Origin: Streptomyces sp. H27-H1
GTDB lineage: Bacteria > Actinomycetota > Actinomycetes > Streptomycetales > Streptomycetaceae
Assembly: GCF_026627445.1 (NCBI RefSeq)
Contig: NZ_JAPNLJ010000019.1
Coordinates: 85,428-149,427, forward strand
DNA: 64,000 nt
Reading direction: 5' to 3'
Every line of letters starts with the position of its first letter. Position 1 is the first letter of the stretch. The notes below the pieces were generated by a model. It saw only the letters and a program-made list of their open reading frames with translations. It was not told where the DNA came from and did not search any database. Positions 1 to 10,010 of this stretch are shown here, piece after piece. A program made the translations under genes and the position numbers.

Positions 1-312
1 CAGCACCGACAGGGTGCGGTTCAGGTCCGGGGCGATCGGCTTCTCGCAGAACACCGGCAGCCCGGCGCGAACCGCGCGTACGACGAGGTCCGCGTGCCCC
101 TCGGTGGCGCAGGACACCACCACCGCGTCCACGCCCCACGTGAAGATCTGCTCGACGGTGGGCGCGGCGGTGGCCCCGAGCCGGTCGGCGAGGCGCGCCG
201 CCCGCGAGGGGTCCGCGTCGGCGAGCAGGAGCGAGCTCGCGTCCGCCTGGCGGGCCAGCGCCGCCGCGTGGAAGGAGCCGATCCGGCCCGTACCGATGAG
301 CCCGATGCGCAT
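1..312 (-). CDS. Gfo/Idh/MocA family oxidoreductase, N-terminal part
   Basis: This is the N-terminal 104 residues of an NAD(P)-dependent sugar or inositol dehydrogenase; the gene runs off the left edge of the window. The protein begins MRIGLIGTGRIG, a classical Rossmann GxGxxG nucleotide-binding loop, and about 90 residues later carries the family EKP motif in FCEKPIAP, whose lysine is catalytic. It is divergent from a sugar-type ABC transporter starting at 519. That arrangement fits catabolism of the imported sugar or inositol, but the substrate cannot be read from this fragment. The start at 312 is the ATG directly in front of the Rossmann motif. Confidence 0.85.
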   Translation of the reverse strand, partial: MRIGLIGTGRIGSFHAAALARQADASSLLLADADPSRAARLADRLGATAAPTVEQIFTWGVDAVVVSCATEGHADLVVRAVRAGLPVFCEKPIAPDLNRTLSVL

Positions 313-518
313 GCATTCAACCTGACCCCGTCCGGGGGAGCTGTCAATCCGTCCCGCTGTGTCCCGCGCCATCCGCAATGGCCCCGATGACCTTGCATGG
401 TGCATTGTGACGGATACTGGGCGGCTGCGGCTTGAAACAAATGACCGTTTTGACGAGCGGGTACCGCGGCGGGACAGCGCCGGCGGGACGGCGCGACAAG
501 CGAAAGGCACGGGCAGAC
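313..518. promoter_or_regulatory. divergent intergenic region, sugar oxidoreductase / ABC transporter
   Basis: About 200 bp separate the divergent oxidoreductase and transporter genes, so both promoters should lie here. I could not assign convincing -35/-10 pairs. The segment near 395-420 is relatively AT-richer than its surroundings. Confidence 0.35.
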
Positions 519-1538
519 GTGGCTAGGGTTCGGACAGGGGTGCGCCTCGTGGGTGCGGTGCTCGCGGCGGTACTGGGCGCCTCCCTCGTGGGCTGCAGCA
601 GTACGGGCGGGAAGCGGGCCGAGGACCGCGCGAAGGCCGAGGCGGCGGGCCGGCCCGCGGTTTCGACCCCGCGCTGGACCTTCGCGATGGTCACCCACGC
701 GGGCGACGGCGACACCTTCTGGGACATCGTGCAGAAGGGCGCCAAGGAGGCCGCGGCGAAGGACAACATCAACTTCGTCTACGCCCACGACGACCAGGCA
801 CAGCAGCAGGCCCAGTTCGTCCAGAACGCCATCGACCAGAAGGTCGACGGGCTGATCGTCTCCCTCGCCAAGCCCGATGCCCTCAAGGACGTCCTCGCCA
901 AGGCCGTCAAGGCCGGTATCCCGGTGGTCACGGTCAACTCCGGATCAGCCAAGTCCGCCGAGTACGGGGCGCTCACCCACATCGGCCAGGACGAGGAGAT
1001 CGCCGGCGAGGCGGTCGGCACCGAGCTGGGCAAGCGCGGGCGCAAGAAGGCGGTCTGCGTCCTGCACGAGCAGGGCAACGTGGGCCACGAGCAGCGCTGC
1101 GCCGGAGCGAAGAAGACCTTCGGCGAATCCGGCGGGACCATGGAGAACCTGTACGTCGAGGGCACCAACATGCCGTCCGTCCAGTCGGCCCTCCAGGCCA
1201 AGCTCCAGGCCGACCCCTCCGTCGACGCGATCGTCACCCTCGGCGCGCCGTTCGCCCCCACCGCCGTCAAGGCCAAGGAGGCGGCGGGCAGCAAGGCCGA
1301 GGTGGACACCTTCGACCTGAACGCCTCGGTGGCCCGCGACCTGAAGTCCGGCGCCCTCGGATTCGCCGTCGACCAGCAGCCCTACCTCCAGGGCTACGAG
1401 GCCGTCGACCTGCTCTGGCTCTACCGCTACAACGCCGACGTGCTCGGCGGCGGCCGGCCGGTACTCACCGGGCCGCAGATCGTCACGGGGGCCGAGGCGG
1501 CCACCCTGGAGAAGTTCATCAACCGGGGCAGCCGATGA
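519..1538 (+). CDS. sugar ABC transporter substrate-binding lipoprotein
   Basis: A 339-residue periplasmic-binding-protein type 1 (RbsB-like) solute receptor. The N-terminus is a lipoprotein signal, a hydrophobic stretch ending ASLVGC with the lipobox cysteine, so the mature protein should be anchored outside the membrane. The GTG at 519 places that signal at the very N-terminus and follows a purine-rich AAAGG; an upstream in-frame ATG at 432 would add 29 residues unlike a signal peptide. The core contains the RbsB-style segments DGLIVSLAKPDAL, HIGQDEEIAGEAVG and IVTLGAPFAP. The stop overlaps the permease start (ATGA), so the transporter genes form one operon. The ligand is probably a pentose, hexose or inositol, and is not resolved by sequence reading. 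Confidence 0.88.
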   Translation: MARVRTGVRLVGAVLAAVLGASLVGCSSTGGKRAEDRAKAEAAGRPAVSTPRWTFAMVTHAGDGDTFWDIVQKGAKEAAAKDNINFVYAHDDQAQQQAQFVQNAIDQKVDGLIVSLAKPDALKDVLAKAVKAGIPVVTVNSGSAKSAEYGALTHIGQDEEIAGEAVGTELGKRGRKKAVCVLHEQGNVGHEQRCAGAKKTFGESGGTMENLYVEGTNMPSVQSALQAKLQADPSVDAIVTLGAPFAPTAVKAKEAAGSKAEVDTFDLNASVARDLKSGALGFAVDQQPYLQGYEAVDLLWLYRYNADVLGGGRPVLTGPQIVTGAEAATLEKFINRGSR

Positions 1539-2590
1539 GCACCGCCACCCAGGCCCCCGCTCCCGCAGCCGGTCCGCGCGACGAGCGTCTCGCGCCCACC
1601 TCGCTGCTGCGCCGCCTGCTCGGCCGGCCCGAGCTCGGCGCGGTGGTCGGCGCGGCCGCCGTCTTCGTCTTCTTCTCCTTCGCCGCCGACAGCTTCCTGC
1701 GGGCCTCCAGCCTGAGCACGGTCCTCTACTCGGCCTCCACCATCGGCATCATGGCCGTCCCGGTGGCCCTGCTCATGATCGGCGGGGAGTTCGACCTGTC
1801 CGCCGGGGTCATGGTCACCTCCTCGGCGCTGCTCAGCTCGATGTTCAGCTACCAGATGACCGCCAACGTCTGGGTGGGCGTCCTCGTATCGCTGCTGGTC
1901 ACCCTGGCGATCGGGTTCTTCAACGGGTTCATGCTGACCCGCACGAAACTGCCCAGCTTCATCATCACGCTCGGCACCTTCCTGATGCTGACCGGCCTGA
2001 ACCTCGGTTTCACCAAGCTGATCAGCGGCTCGGTGTCCACCAAGACCATCGCCGACATGGAGGGCTTCTCCTCCGCCCGAGCGCTCTTCGCCTCGCAGTG
2101 GACCTTCGGCTCGGTCACCCTCAAGGTCACCATCCTGTGGTGGCTGCTACTGGTCGCCGTGGCCACCTGGATCCTGCTGCGCACCCGCGCCGGCAACTGG
2201 ATCTTCGCCGTCGGCGGCGGCGCGGACGCGGCCCGCGCGACCGGCGTCCCCGTCGTGAAGACCCGTATCGGCCTGTACATGGGCGTCGCGCTGTGCGCCT
2301 GGATCTCCGGGCAGCACATCCTCTTCTCGTTCGACGTGGTCCAGTCGGGCGAGGGCGTCGGCAACGAGTTCCTCTACATCATCGCGGCCGTCATCGGCGG
2401 CTGTCTGATGACCGGCGGCTACGGCTCGGCCATCGGCTCCGCCGTGGGCGCCTTCATCTTCGGCATGACCAGCAACGGCATCGTGTACGCCCAGTGGAAC
2501 CCGGACTGGTTCAAGTTCTTCCTCGGCGCGATGCTGCTGCTGGCCACGCTGCTCAACGCATGGGTCCGCAAGCGGGCGGAGGCGAAGTGA
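1535..2590 (+). CDS. sugar ABC transporter permease (RbsC/BPD_transp_2 family)
   Basis: This 351-residue polytopic membrane protein is the channel subunit of the sugar importer. After a hydrophilic N-terminal tail of about 40 residues there are eight to ten hydrophobic segments, with the family features MIGGEFDLSAG (GG.DLS motif of RbsC-type permeases) near residue 80 and GNWIFAVGGGADAARATGV (the EAA-like loop) near residue 225. It overlaps the receptor gene upstream and is followed two bases later by the ATPase gene, so receptor, permease and ATPase are co-translated. Confidence 0.9.
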   Translation: MSTATQAPAPAAGPRDERLAPTSLLRRLLGRPELGAVVGAAAVFVFFSFAADSFLRASSLSTVLYSASTIGIMAVPVALLMIGGEFDLSAGVMVTSSALLSSMFSYQMTANVWVGVLVSLLVTLAIGFFNGFMLTRTKLPSFIITLGTFLMLTGLNLGFTKLISGSVSTKTIADMEGFSSARALFASQWTFGSVTLKVTILWWLLLVAVATWILLRTRAGNWIFAVGGGADAARATGVPVVKTRIGLYMGVALCAWISGQHILFSFDVVQSGEGVGNEFLYIIAAVIGGCLMTGGYGSAIGSAVGAFIFGMTSNGIVYAQWNPDWFKFFLGAMLLLATLLNAWVRKRAEAK

Positions 2591-2592
2591 AG

Positions 2593-3480
2593 ATGACCGA
2601 AGCGAACCCGGCCGGCGCTCCCGACGGCGCGCCCGCCCTGGTGAAGCTGACCGACGTCAGCAAGTACTACGGAAACATCCGCGCCCTCCAGGACGTCTCC
2701 CTGGAGGTCTCGCCCGGCGAGATCACCTGTGTCCTCGGCGACAACGGCGCCGGCAAGTCCACCCTCATCAAGATCATCGCGGGGCTGCACCGGCACGACG
2801 CCGGCACCTTCGAGATCGAGGGCGAGGAGACGGTGCTCGCCAACCCGCGCGCCGCCCTCGACCGCGGCATCGCCACCGTCTACCAGGACCTCGCCGTGGT
2901 CCCGCTCATGCCCGTCTGGCGCAACTTCTTCCTCGGCTCCGAGCCCACCAAGGGGCGCGGCCCCCTGCGCCGCCTCGACGTGGAGCTCATGCGCCGCACC
3001 ACCCGCACCGAGCTGCTGCGGATGGGCATCGACCTGCGGGACGTCGACCAGCCCATCGGCACCCTGTCCGGCGGCGAGCGGCAGTGCGTGGCCATCGCGC
3101 GCGCCGTCCACTTCGGCGCGAAGGTCCTCGTACTCGACGAGCCCACCGCCGCCCTCGGCGTCAAACAGTCCGGGGTGGTCCTCAAGTACGTCGCCGCGGC
3201 CCGTGACGCGGGCCTCGGCGTGGTCCTGATCACGCACAATCCGCACCACGCACACCTGGTCGGAGACCGGTTCGTGCTCCTCAAGCGCGGCACCATGGCG
3301 GGCAGCCACACCCGCGACTCGATCACCCTGGACGAGCTCACCCGGCAGATGGCGGGCGGTTCCGAGCTCGACGAACTGAGCCACGAACTGGAGCGAGTGG
3401 CAGAATCGGGACCTGACAGCACATCCGCCACTCCATCCGACCAGGCATCCGGACCCACTCCGGGCACTGCCGCACCATGA
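2593..3480 (+). CDS. sugar ABC transporter ATP-binding protein (single domain)
   Basis: A 295-residue nucleotide-binding subunit. Walker A is GDNGAGKST near residue 58, the signature motif is LSGGERQ, and Walker B is VLVLDEPTAALG. RbsA-type ATPases usually contain two fused cassettes of about 500 residues; this one has a single cassette, so it presumably works as a homodimer, as in many actinobacterial CUT2-type systems. The C-terminal 40 residues are Ser/Thr/Pro-rich and look unstructured. The ATG at 2593 is two bases after the permease stop. A ROK kinase follows after 16 bases. Confidence 0.9.
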   Translation: MTEANPAGAPDGAPALVKLTDVSKYYGNIRALQDVSLEVSPGEITCVLGDNGAGKSTLIKIIAGLHRHDAGTFEIEGEETVLANPRAALDRGIATVYQDLAVVPLMPVWRNFFLGSEPTKGRGPLRRLDVELMRRTTRTELLRMGIDLRDVDQPIGTLSGGERQCVAIARAVHFGAKVLVLDEPTAALGVKQSGVVLKYVAAARDAGLGVVLITHNPHHAHLVGDRFVLLKRGTMAGSHTRDSITLDELTRQMAGGSELDELSHELERVAESGPDSTSATPSDQASGPTPGTAAP

Positions 3481-3496
3481 GGGACGACACGACTCG

Positions 3497-4657
3497 ATGA
3501 GCACGTACCGGGACTTCACGCTCGCCCACCGGGGGGCGGCGCGAGGCACCGTCCTGCGGACCATCGGGACCCGTGAGCGCCGGTCGCACCTGACCGCCCC
3601 GCGCGTTCCGACCGTCGGCATCGACATCGGCGGCACCAAGGTGATGGCCGGGGTGGTCGACGCCGACGGGATCATCCTGGAGAAGATCCGGGCCGAGACC
3701 CCGGACAAGTCCAAGAGCGCCAAGGTGGTCGAGGACACCATCGTCGAGCTGGTCCTCGACCTCTCCGACCGGCACGACGTGCACGCGGTGGGCATCGGCG
3801 CCGCCGGCTGGGTCGACGCCGACCGCTCCCGCGTCCTGTTCGCCCCCCACCTGGCCTGGCGCGACGAACCGCTGCGCGACGCGCTCCAGTCCCGGCTCGC
3901 GGTCCCGGTCATGGTGGACAACGATGCCAACACCGCCGCCTGGGCGGAATGGCGCTTCGGCGCCGGCCGGGGCGAGGACCACCTCGTCATGATCACCCTG
4001 GGTACCGGCATCGGCGGGGCCATCCTCGAAGGCGGCCAGGTCAAGCGCGGCCGCTACGGGGTCGCCGGCGAGTTCGGCCACATGCAGGTCGTCCCCGGGG
4101 GCCACCGCTGCCCCTGCGGCAACCGCGGCTGCTGGGAGCAGTACAGCTCCGGCAACGCGCTGGTCCGCGAGGCCCGCGAGCTGGCCGCCGCCGACTCCCC
4201 GGTGGCGTACAACCTCATCGCCCGGGTCGGCGGAAACGTCTCGGAGATCACCGGGCCGCTCATCACGGAGCTGGCCCGCGAGGGCGATGCCATGTGCATC
4301 GAGCTCCTCCAGGACATCGGCCAGTGGCTCGGCGTCGGCATCGCCAACCTCGCCGCCGCCCTCGACCCCTCGTGCTTCGTCATCGGCGGCGGCGTCAGCG
4401 CCGCCGACGACCTGCTGATCGGCCCGGCCCGCGAGGCCTTCCGCCGCCACCTCACCGGCCGCGGCTACCGCCCCGAGGCCCGCATCGCCAAGGCCCAGCT
4501 CGGCCCCGAGGCGGGCATGGTCGGCGCCGCCGACCTCTCCCGGCTCGTCGCCCGCCGCTTCCGCCGCGCCACGCGCCGGCGCGTGGAGCGCTACGAGCGC
4601 TACGCGCAGTTCGGCCGGCGCGACACCACCGGCACCGAAGACCAGGAAACGCAGTGA
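3497..4657 (+). CDS. ROK family sugar kinase
   Basis: A 386-residue ROK protein, probably the kinase that phosphorylates the sugar imported by the transporter encoded just upstream. It has the ATP-phosphate loop DIGGTKV near residue 42, the catalytic aspartate in NDANTAAWAE, the ROK zinc motif CPCGNRGCWEQ, and a glycine-rich GTGIGG strand. There is no N-terminal helix-turn-helix, so it reads as an enzyme rather than a NagC/XylR repressor. About 35 N-terminal residues and an Arg-rich C-terminal tail extend beyond the usual kinase core. The stop overlaps the next gene's GTG by four bases. Confidence 0.87.
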   Translation: MSTYRDFTLAHRGAARGTVLRTIGTRERRSHLTAPRVPTVGIDIGGTKVMAGVVDADGIILEKIRAETPDKSKSAKVVEDTIVELVLDLSDRHDVHAVGIGAAGWVDADRSRVLFAPHLAWRDEPLRDALQSRLAVPVMVDNDANTAAWAEWRFGAGRGEDHLVMITLGTGIGGAILEGGQVKRGRYGVAGEFGHMQVVPGGHRCPCGNRGCWEQYSSGNALVREARELAAADSPVAYNLIARVGGNVSEITGPLITELAREGDAMCIELLQDIGQWLGVGIANLAAALDPSCFVIGGGVSAADDLLIGPAREAFRRHLTGRGYRPEARIAKAQLGPEAGMVGAADLSRLVARRFRRATRRRVERYERYAQFGRRDTTGTEDQETQ

Positions 4658-5244
4658 CACCGCCCTCCCTGCCCCGCCAGGCCGCGTCCCCCGGCGAGGG
4701 GCCCGCCGCGCCGGCCCCCGCCGAGGACCGCAAGCACGTGGTGCGGCGCCGCTGGATCACCGCGATCATTATCCTGCTGCTGATCGGCGTACCCGCGGGC
4801 TACCTGGCCATCTCCGCCCAGCAGAGCCGGCAGAGCGGCCGCGACAAGGCGTCCAAGGTCGGCGCCGCCCAGGTGCGCCCCGGCTGGCCGTCCAAGGTGC
4901 AGCGCAGCATCTACGAGGTCCCGATCCCGCCGAACGCCTGGCGCGTCGGGTTCCTGGAGACGAACAACTGGCGCACCAGCCGGCTGTACACGCAGTTCGC
5001 GGTCACCCCGCCCGAGCTGGACGCGTTCCTGGCTTCCGTCGGCACCAGCCGCAAGGAGCTGACTCCCGGGGTGTCGATCTCCGAGCACGACACCTCGGTC
5101 GCGGGATGGAACTGGGAGTCCAAGACCGGGTGGCTCGGGATCACCCTCGAAGAGGAGGATCCGAGGCCCACCCGGGACATCACGGTCGACCTCTCGGACG
5201 ACAAGGTCTCCAAGGTCTACGTGGTCTCCTCGACCACCCCCTGA
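4654..5244 (+). CDS. conserved hypothetical single-pass membrane protein
   Basis: A 196-residue protein I do not recognise beyond being streptomycete-like. A Pro/Ala-rich cytosolic N-terminus of about 33 residues is followed by one transmembrane helix (WITAIIILLLIGVPAGYLAI) and an extracytoplasmic domain of about 140 residues. The gene starts at a GTG that overlaps the kinase stop, so it is coupled to the sugar transport operon. Nothing in the sequence indicates an enzymatic role; an accessory or sensing function for the transporter is only a guess. Confidence 0.75.
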   Translation: MTPPSLPRQAASPGEGPAAPAPAEDRKHVVRRRWITAIIILLLIGVPAGYLAISAQQSRQSGRDKASKVGAAQVRPGWPSKVQRSIYEVPIPPNAWRVGFLETNNWRTSRLYTQFAVTPPELDAFLASVGTSRKELTPGVSISEHDTSVAGWNWESKTGWLGITLEEEDPRPTRDITVDLSDDKVSKVYVVSSTTP

Positions 5245-5272
5245 CCGCCCGGTCGGGGGCTAGCCTTGGATC

Positions 5273-5905
5273 ATGAAGCTCACCAAGCGGCTGCACTCCT
5301 GCGTCCAGCTGGAGAAGGACGGGCGCCTGCTCGTCATCGACCCGGGCGCCTTCAGCGAAGCGGACGCCGGCCTCGGGGCCGACGCCCTGCTCGTCACGCA
5401 CGAGCACCCCGACCACTACGAGGAGGGCCGGCTGCGGGCCGCCCTCGACGCGAACCCGGCGGCGCAGCTGTGGACCCTGCGCAGCGTCGCGGAGAAACTC
5501 GCCCCCGCCTATCCGGGCCGTGTCCACACCGTGGGCCACGGGGACACCTTCACCGCCGCCGGCTTCGAGGTCCAGGTACACGGCGAACTGCACGCCGTGA
5601 TCCACCCGGACATCCCGCGGATCACCAATGTCGGCTTCCTGGTGGACGCTTCCCTCTTCCACCCGGGGGACGCCCTGACCGTGCCCGAGGCTCCCGTCGA
5701 GACGCTCATGCTCCCGGTGCACGCGCCCTGGAACAAGATCGCCGAAGTGATCGACTACGTCCGCGAGGTCCAGCCGCGCGAAACCCTCGCCATCCACGAC
5801 GCGGGTCTGACCGACCTGGTGCTCCCGATCTACGCCACCCAGATCGGAAACCTCGGCGGCGCAGGGTACGGCCGACTCACCGCCGGGGACACCGCCGACC
5901 TGTGA
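5273..5905 (+). CDS. metallo-beta-lactamase-fold hydrolase (UlaG/UPF0173-like)
   Basis: A 210-residue MBL-superfamily protein. The metal-binding motif THEHPDHY (HxHxDH) is at about residues 43-50, and later metal ligands are suggested by FHPGDAL (about residue 130) and PVHAPW. It belongs to the short single-domain type close to UlaG and the YycJ-like hydrolases, for which many substrates are unknown. It has its own ATG 28 bases after the preceding gene and is followed closely by exonuclease III, which is a common streptomycete neighbour. Confidence 0.85.
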   Translation: MKLTKRLHSCVQLEKDGRLLVIDPGAFSEADAGLGADALLVTHEHPDHYEEGRLRAALDANPAAQLWTLRSVAEKLAPAYPGRVHTVGHGDTFTAAGFEVQVHGELHAVIHPDIPRITNVGFLVDASLFHPGDALTVPEAPVETLMLPVHAPWNKIAEVIDYVREVQPRETLAIHDAGLTDLVLPIYATQIGNLGGAGYGRLTAGDTADL

Positions 5906-5935
5906 CTGTCGGTGCCGGGCGGTAGGTTTGACGGC

Positions 5936-6715
5936 ATGCGTATCGCCACGTTCAACGTCAACTCGATCACCGCCCGGCTGCCGCGCCTGCTGGCCTGGCT
6001 GGAGAGCTCCGGCACCGATGTCCTGTGCATCCAGGAGACCAAGTGCTCCGCGGAGCAGTTCCCGTACGCGGAGCTCCGCGAGCTGGGCTACGAGTCGGCC
6101 GTCAACGCCACCGGCCGGTGGAACGGGGTGGCCCTGCTCTCCAAGGTGGGCCTGGAGGACGTGGTCACCGGCCTGCCCGGCGGCCCCGACTACGAGGGGG
6201 TCCAGGAGCCCCGCGCCATCTCCGCCACCTGCGGCGGAGTGCGCGTCTGGTCGGTGTACGTACCCAACGGGCGCGAGGTCGCGCACGACCACTACGGCTA
6301 CAAGCTGGACTGGTTCCGGGCCCTGTCCGCCGTCGTCGAGCAAGACGCGGCCGGCCCGCGCCCGTTCGCGGTGCTCGGCGACTTCAACGTGGCCCCGACC
6401 GACGAGGACGTCTACGACCCGGCGGTCTTCGAGGGCCTGACCCACGTCACTCCGGAAGAGCGGGCCGCCCTGGAGCAGCTGCGCTCAGTCGGCCTCTCCG
6501 ACGTCTTCCCGCGTGCCCTCAAGTACGACCGGCCGTACACCTTCTGGGACTACCGGATGCTGGCCTTCCCGAAGAACAGGGGAATGCGCATCGACCTGGT
6601 CTACGGGAACGAGGCCTTCGCCAAGGCCGTCACCGACTCCTACGTGGACCGCGAGGAACGCAAGGGCAAGGGCGCCTCCGACCACGCGCCCGTCGTCGTC
6701 GACCTGCAAGTCTGA
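5936..6715 (+). CDS. xthA: exodeoxyribonuclease III / AP endonuclease
   Basis: A 259-residue exonuclease III-family enzyme for base excision repair, cleaving at abasic sites and trimming 3' ends. Conserved elements are visible in order: FNVNSI at residues 5-10, the metal-binding glutamate in CIQETK, GDFNVAPTDEDVYD (Asp/Asn pair), WDYR, and the terminal SDHAPVVVDL with the catalytic His. The length is normal for the family. The ATG at 5936 directly precedes the conserved MRIATFNVNSI. The last 76 bases overlap the convergent DUF3626 gene. Confidence 0.95.
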   Translation: MRIATFNVNSITARLPRLLAWLESSGTDVLCIQETKCSAEQFPYAELRELGYESAVNATGRWNGVALLSKVGLEDVVTGLPGGPDYEGVQEPRAISATCGGVRVWSVYVPNGREVAHDHYGYKLDWFRALSAVVEQDAAGPRPFAVLGDFNVAPTDEDVYDPAVFEGLTHVTPEERAALEQLRSVGLSDVFPRALKYDRPYTFWDYRMLAFPKNRGMRIDLVYGNEAFAKAVTDSYVDREERKGKGASDHAPVVVDLQV

Positions 6716-7584
6716 CCCGTTCGGCGAAACCCGTCGAAGACACCGGGCGGGGGCGCCCCGAACCGCGCGAGGCAGTGCCACACCTTTTTGAGGGACTGTT
6801 CGTCCCCGCGGCCGGCGAGCAGGGCGTCCCCGATGACCCCGGGGTCGAGCCGCCCTTCGGCCGCGATGGCCGCGCCCATGTCGACGTACTGCGCTCCGCG
6901 GTAGCCGGGGTGCAGCCGCAGATCCCCGACGGAGAGCTCGAAGCCGGCGTGCCACTCCACCGGGCAGGGCAGCCGAAGCGCCGCCGCCTCCACCGCCGTG
7001 CCGCGGTAGCAGGGGTCCAGGACCAGTGCTTCCACGTCGCGGTCCAGCACGACCGGTCCGTGGACCTGGGCCTCGATGTAGTCGTCGAGGTCGTCCTGGT
7101 CGTCGGCCCGGGCCTGCTCGATCAGCGGCATCCTGGCCGCGACACCGAAGTCCGAGGGCTCGAGAAAGCTGTCGGGATAGCAGAACGTGGTGCGCTCGAG
7201 CGGCCCCGCGGTCAGCCGGAAGTGAGCGGATCCGAATCGCGGCGCTGCGCCTGCCGGCTTGCGGCGGAAGTTCAGGGCCCCGTAGACGGGCCGCTCGTGG
7301 GCGGGGGCGTCGTCATAGGATCCGCCGAAGATCCGGCTCTCCCACCGCCACCGCTCCCCGCCGGGGTGGGCGGTCAGGCCGCCGTTGCCGACGCCCGTGA
7401 CGAACTGTGAGCGGTAGATGCCGTCGTGAGCCAGGGCATCCAGGATCGGCTTGCCGCGCACCCGTCGATCCGGGTGGAAGTTGAGGGTCACGCGCAGCGC
7501 CGGGTCCATGGGGTCGCCGGACGACAGCTCGGTGACATGGCGAACGGCCCGTTCCTGCGGCGTGGCCGGGACTTCGAAGTTCAC
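6640..7584 (-). CDS. DUF3626-like protein
   Basis: A 314-residue protein resembling the DUF3626 family of bacterial proteins. Family-like segments are LNFHPDR, DGIYRSQFVTGVGNGG, GALNFRR, RFGSAHFRL and FCYPDSF. The biochemical role is unknown to me. I chose the GTG at 7584 because a GAGGGAG ribosome-binding site lies about nine bases upstream; in-frame upstream ATGs have no such site. The C-terminal 25 residues lie antisense to the end of xthA and are Ser/Arg-rich, so the true functional end may be earlier or this is a genuine convergent overlap. Confidence 0.72.
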   Translation of the reverse strand: MNFEVPATPQERAVRHVTELSSGDPMDPALRVTLNFHPDRRVRGKPILDALAHDGIYRSQFVTGVGNGGLTAHPGGERWRWESRIFGGSYDDAPAHERPVYGALNFRRKPAGAAPRFGSAHFRLTAGPLERTTFCYPDSFLEPSDFGVAARMPLIEQARADDQDDLDDYIEAQVHGPVVLDRDVEALVLDPCYRGTAVEAAALRLPCPVEWHAGFELSVGDLRLHPGYRGAQYVDMGAAIAAEGRLDPGVIGDALLAGRGDEQSLKKVWHCLARFGAPPPGVFDGFRRTGQTCRSTTTGAWSEAPLPLRSSRST

Positions 7585-7697
7585 CGGCCCAGTCTCCCTC
7601 GATGTGATCATCCGGCGCACGCGGATTGTGCTCGCGGCCGGTGATCCTTCAGGCGCGCCCTGTAGCCCGCCGGGGATCCGGGTGTCAGGCTGGAGTT

Positions 7698-8138
7698 ATG
7701 AACATCCCTTTCCTGGCAAACTGGATTAATCGGCACGAAACGGGCGTGGGTGCGGGGCTCGCCGCGGCCCTCGCGGATGATCCCGAGGGCATCAACGAGT
7801 TGTTCGCGGAATGTGAGATGCTGCGCGCCCAAGCGCGCTCGGCCGGGCTCGAACTGGACGAGACCCCGGGCTCGTTGGAGGGGATCGACCAGCTGATGCC
7901 GCGCTGGCGCCGGGATCCGGAGATCACTCCGTGGCTCGGCAACGACGCGGGCTTCTACCTCGGGACCGTGATCGTCCGCTCCGTTCCGGGCGCCGTCTGG
8001 CAGGTGTGGCCCAACGGACAGCCGGTGATCCGGCTGGCCTCGGGCCGCGAGCTGAACGTGGTCGAGTCGGGGGTGTCGTGGGCGATGACGGGATCCCCCG
8101 AGCTGAGCCAGGCGTACGCCGAAGCCTCGGAAGGCTGA
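7698..8138 (+). CDS. conserved hypothetical protein (DUF6278-like)
   Basis: A 146-residue soluble protein typical of Streptomyces. The sequence MNIPFLANWINRHE is followed by an alpha-helical region and a short beta-rich C-terminal half (FYLGTVIVRSVPGAVWQVWPN). There is no signal peptide, metal motif or membrane helix. It stands alone between the DUF3626 gene and the glutamate transporter. The function is unknown; the family label is from memory and is moderately uncertain. Confidence 0.72.
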   Translation: MNIPFLANWINRHETGVGAGLAAALADDPEGINELFAECEMLRAQARSAGLELDETPGSLEGIDQLMPRWRRDPEITPWLGNDAGFYLGTVIVRSVPGAVWQVWPNGQPVIRLASGRELNVVESGVSWAMTGSPELSQAYAEASEG

Positions 8139-8245
8139 CCTCCGGGGCCTTTATGCGGCGTTTAGGCGTGTCGCGGTGAAGTGCCCTTCCGCGGCTGGAT
8201 AGTTTGCGCTGACCTCGACACACCGACAAGTGGGCAGGGCAGCGT

Positions 8246-8989
<744 letters not shown>

Positions 8990-9000
8990 GGGGCGGCCCG

Positions 9001-9993
9001 ATGGGACACCGGCCGATGGAACGCCACGCGATGAAGCACCACCCGATGAAGTGCCCCCCGACGAAACGCCCGCGCGCCTCCCTCCCGCCGGCCTGCGCCT
9101 CCGCTCTCGCCGTGGCCCTCGTACTCGTGGGCGCCCTCGCCGGCTGCGGAAAGTCCGGCAGCCCCCCGGTCAAGGGCCCGCAGCCCGAAGACCTGCCCGT
9201 CTACCAGGTCGCGACCGGCTTCCAGCTGCCCGGCTCCCCGACCTGGAAGAAGGCCAAGCGGCGCGGCCACCTCGTGGTCGGCGCCAAGGAGGACCAGCCG
9301 TACATGGGGGAGAAGGACCCCGCGAGCGGCCGCTACTCCGGCTTCGACATCGAGATCGCCAAGATGATGTCCGCCTCGCTCGGCTTCGACCCCAAGACCG
9401 TGGAGTTCAAGACCATCGCCTCAGCCAACCGCGAGACGGCCCTGCAGAACGGCCAGATCGACTACTACGTCGGCACCTACACGATCAACGACAACCGCAA
9501 GAAGCAGGTCGGCTTCGCGGGCCCCTACTTCCTCGCCGGCCAGTCGCTGCTCGTGCGCAAGGGGGAGACGGAGATCAAGGGCCCCGAGGACCTCGCGGGC
9601 AAGAAGGTCTGCTCGGCCGCCGGCTCCACCCCCTACCAGCGGCTGCAGAAGGAGTTCCCCCGGGCCGTGCTCGTCGCCTACGACACGTACTCGGTCTGCG
9701 TGGACAACCTGCTGACCTACCAGGTCGACGCCGTCTCCACCGACGACTCCATCCTCCTCGGCTACGCGGCCAAGGTCCCCGAGGAGCTCAAGGTGGTCGG
9801 CAAGCCCTTCTCCGAGGAGCCCTACGGCATCGGGGTCCCGCGCTCCGACAACGCGCTGCGCTTCGCCCTCGACGACGCCCTCGCCGAGAACGAGCGGAAC
9901 GGCAACTGGAAGAAGGCCTACGGGGCCACCCTCGGCCTTTCCGGGCAACCGGCGCCGAAACCGCCCGCCATCGACCGCTACCCGGCGAGCTGA
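9001..9993 (+). CDS. gluB: glutamate ABC transporter substrate-binding lipoprotein
   Basis: A 330-residue family 3 solute-binding protein. It has a long positively charged N-terminus followed by a hydrophobic lipoprotein signal ending LVGALAGC. The mature part contains SGFDIEIAKMM, the family signature, and NGQIDYYVGTYTIND followed by FAGPYFLAGQSLLVR, which are typical of GluB/GlnH receptors. Several ATGs lie close together (9001, 9016, 9031, 9046); 9001 has a GAGGGG site about seven bases upstream. It is co-transcribed with the ATPase and permeases. Confidence 0.92.
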   Translation: MGHRPMERHAMKHHPMKCPPTKRPRASLPPACASALAVALVLVGALAGCGKSGSPPVKGPQPEDLPVYQVATGFQLPGSPTWKKAKRRGHLVVGAKEDQPYMGEKDPASGRYSGFDIEIAKMMSASLGFDPKTVEFKTIASANRETALQNGQIDYYVGTYTINDNRKKQVGFAGPYFLAGQSLLVRKGETEIKGPEDLAGKKVCSAAGSTPYQRLQKEFPRAVLVAYDTYSVCVDNLLTYQVDAVSTDDSILLGYAAKVPEELKVVGKPFSEEPYGIGVPRSDNALRFALDDALAENERNGNWKKAYGATLGLSGQPAPKPPAIDRYPAS

Positions 9994-10010
9994 GGGGAGA
10001 GCGCACCGCC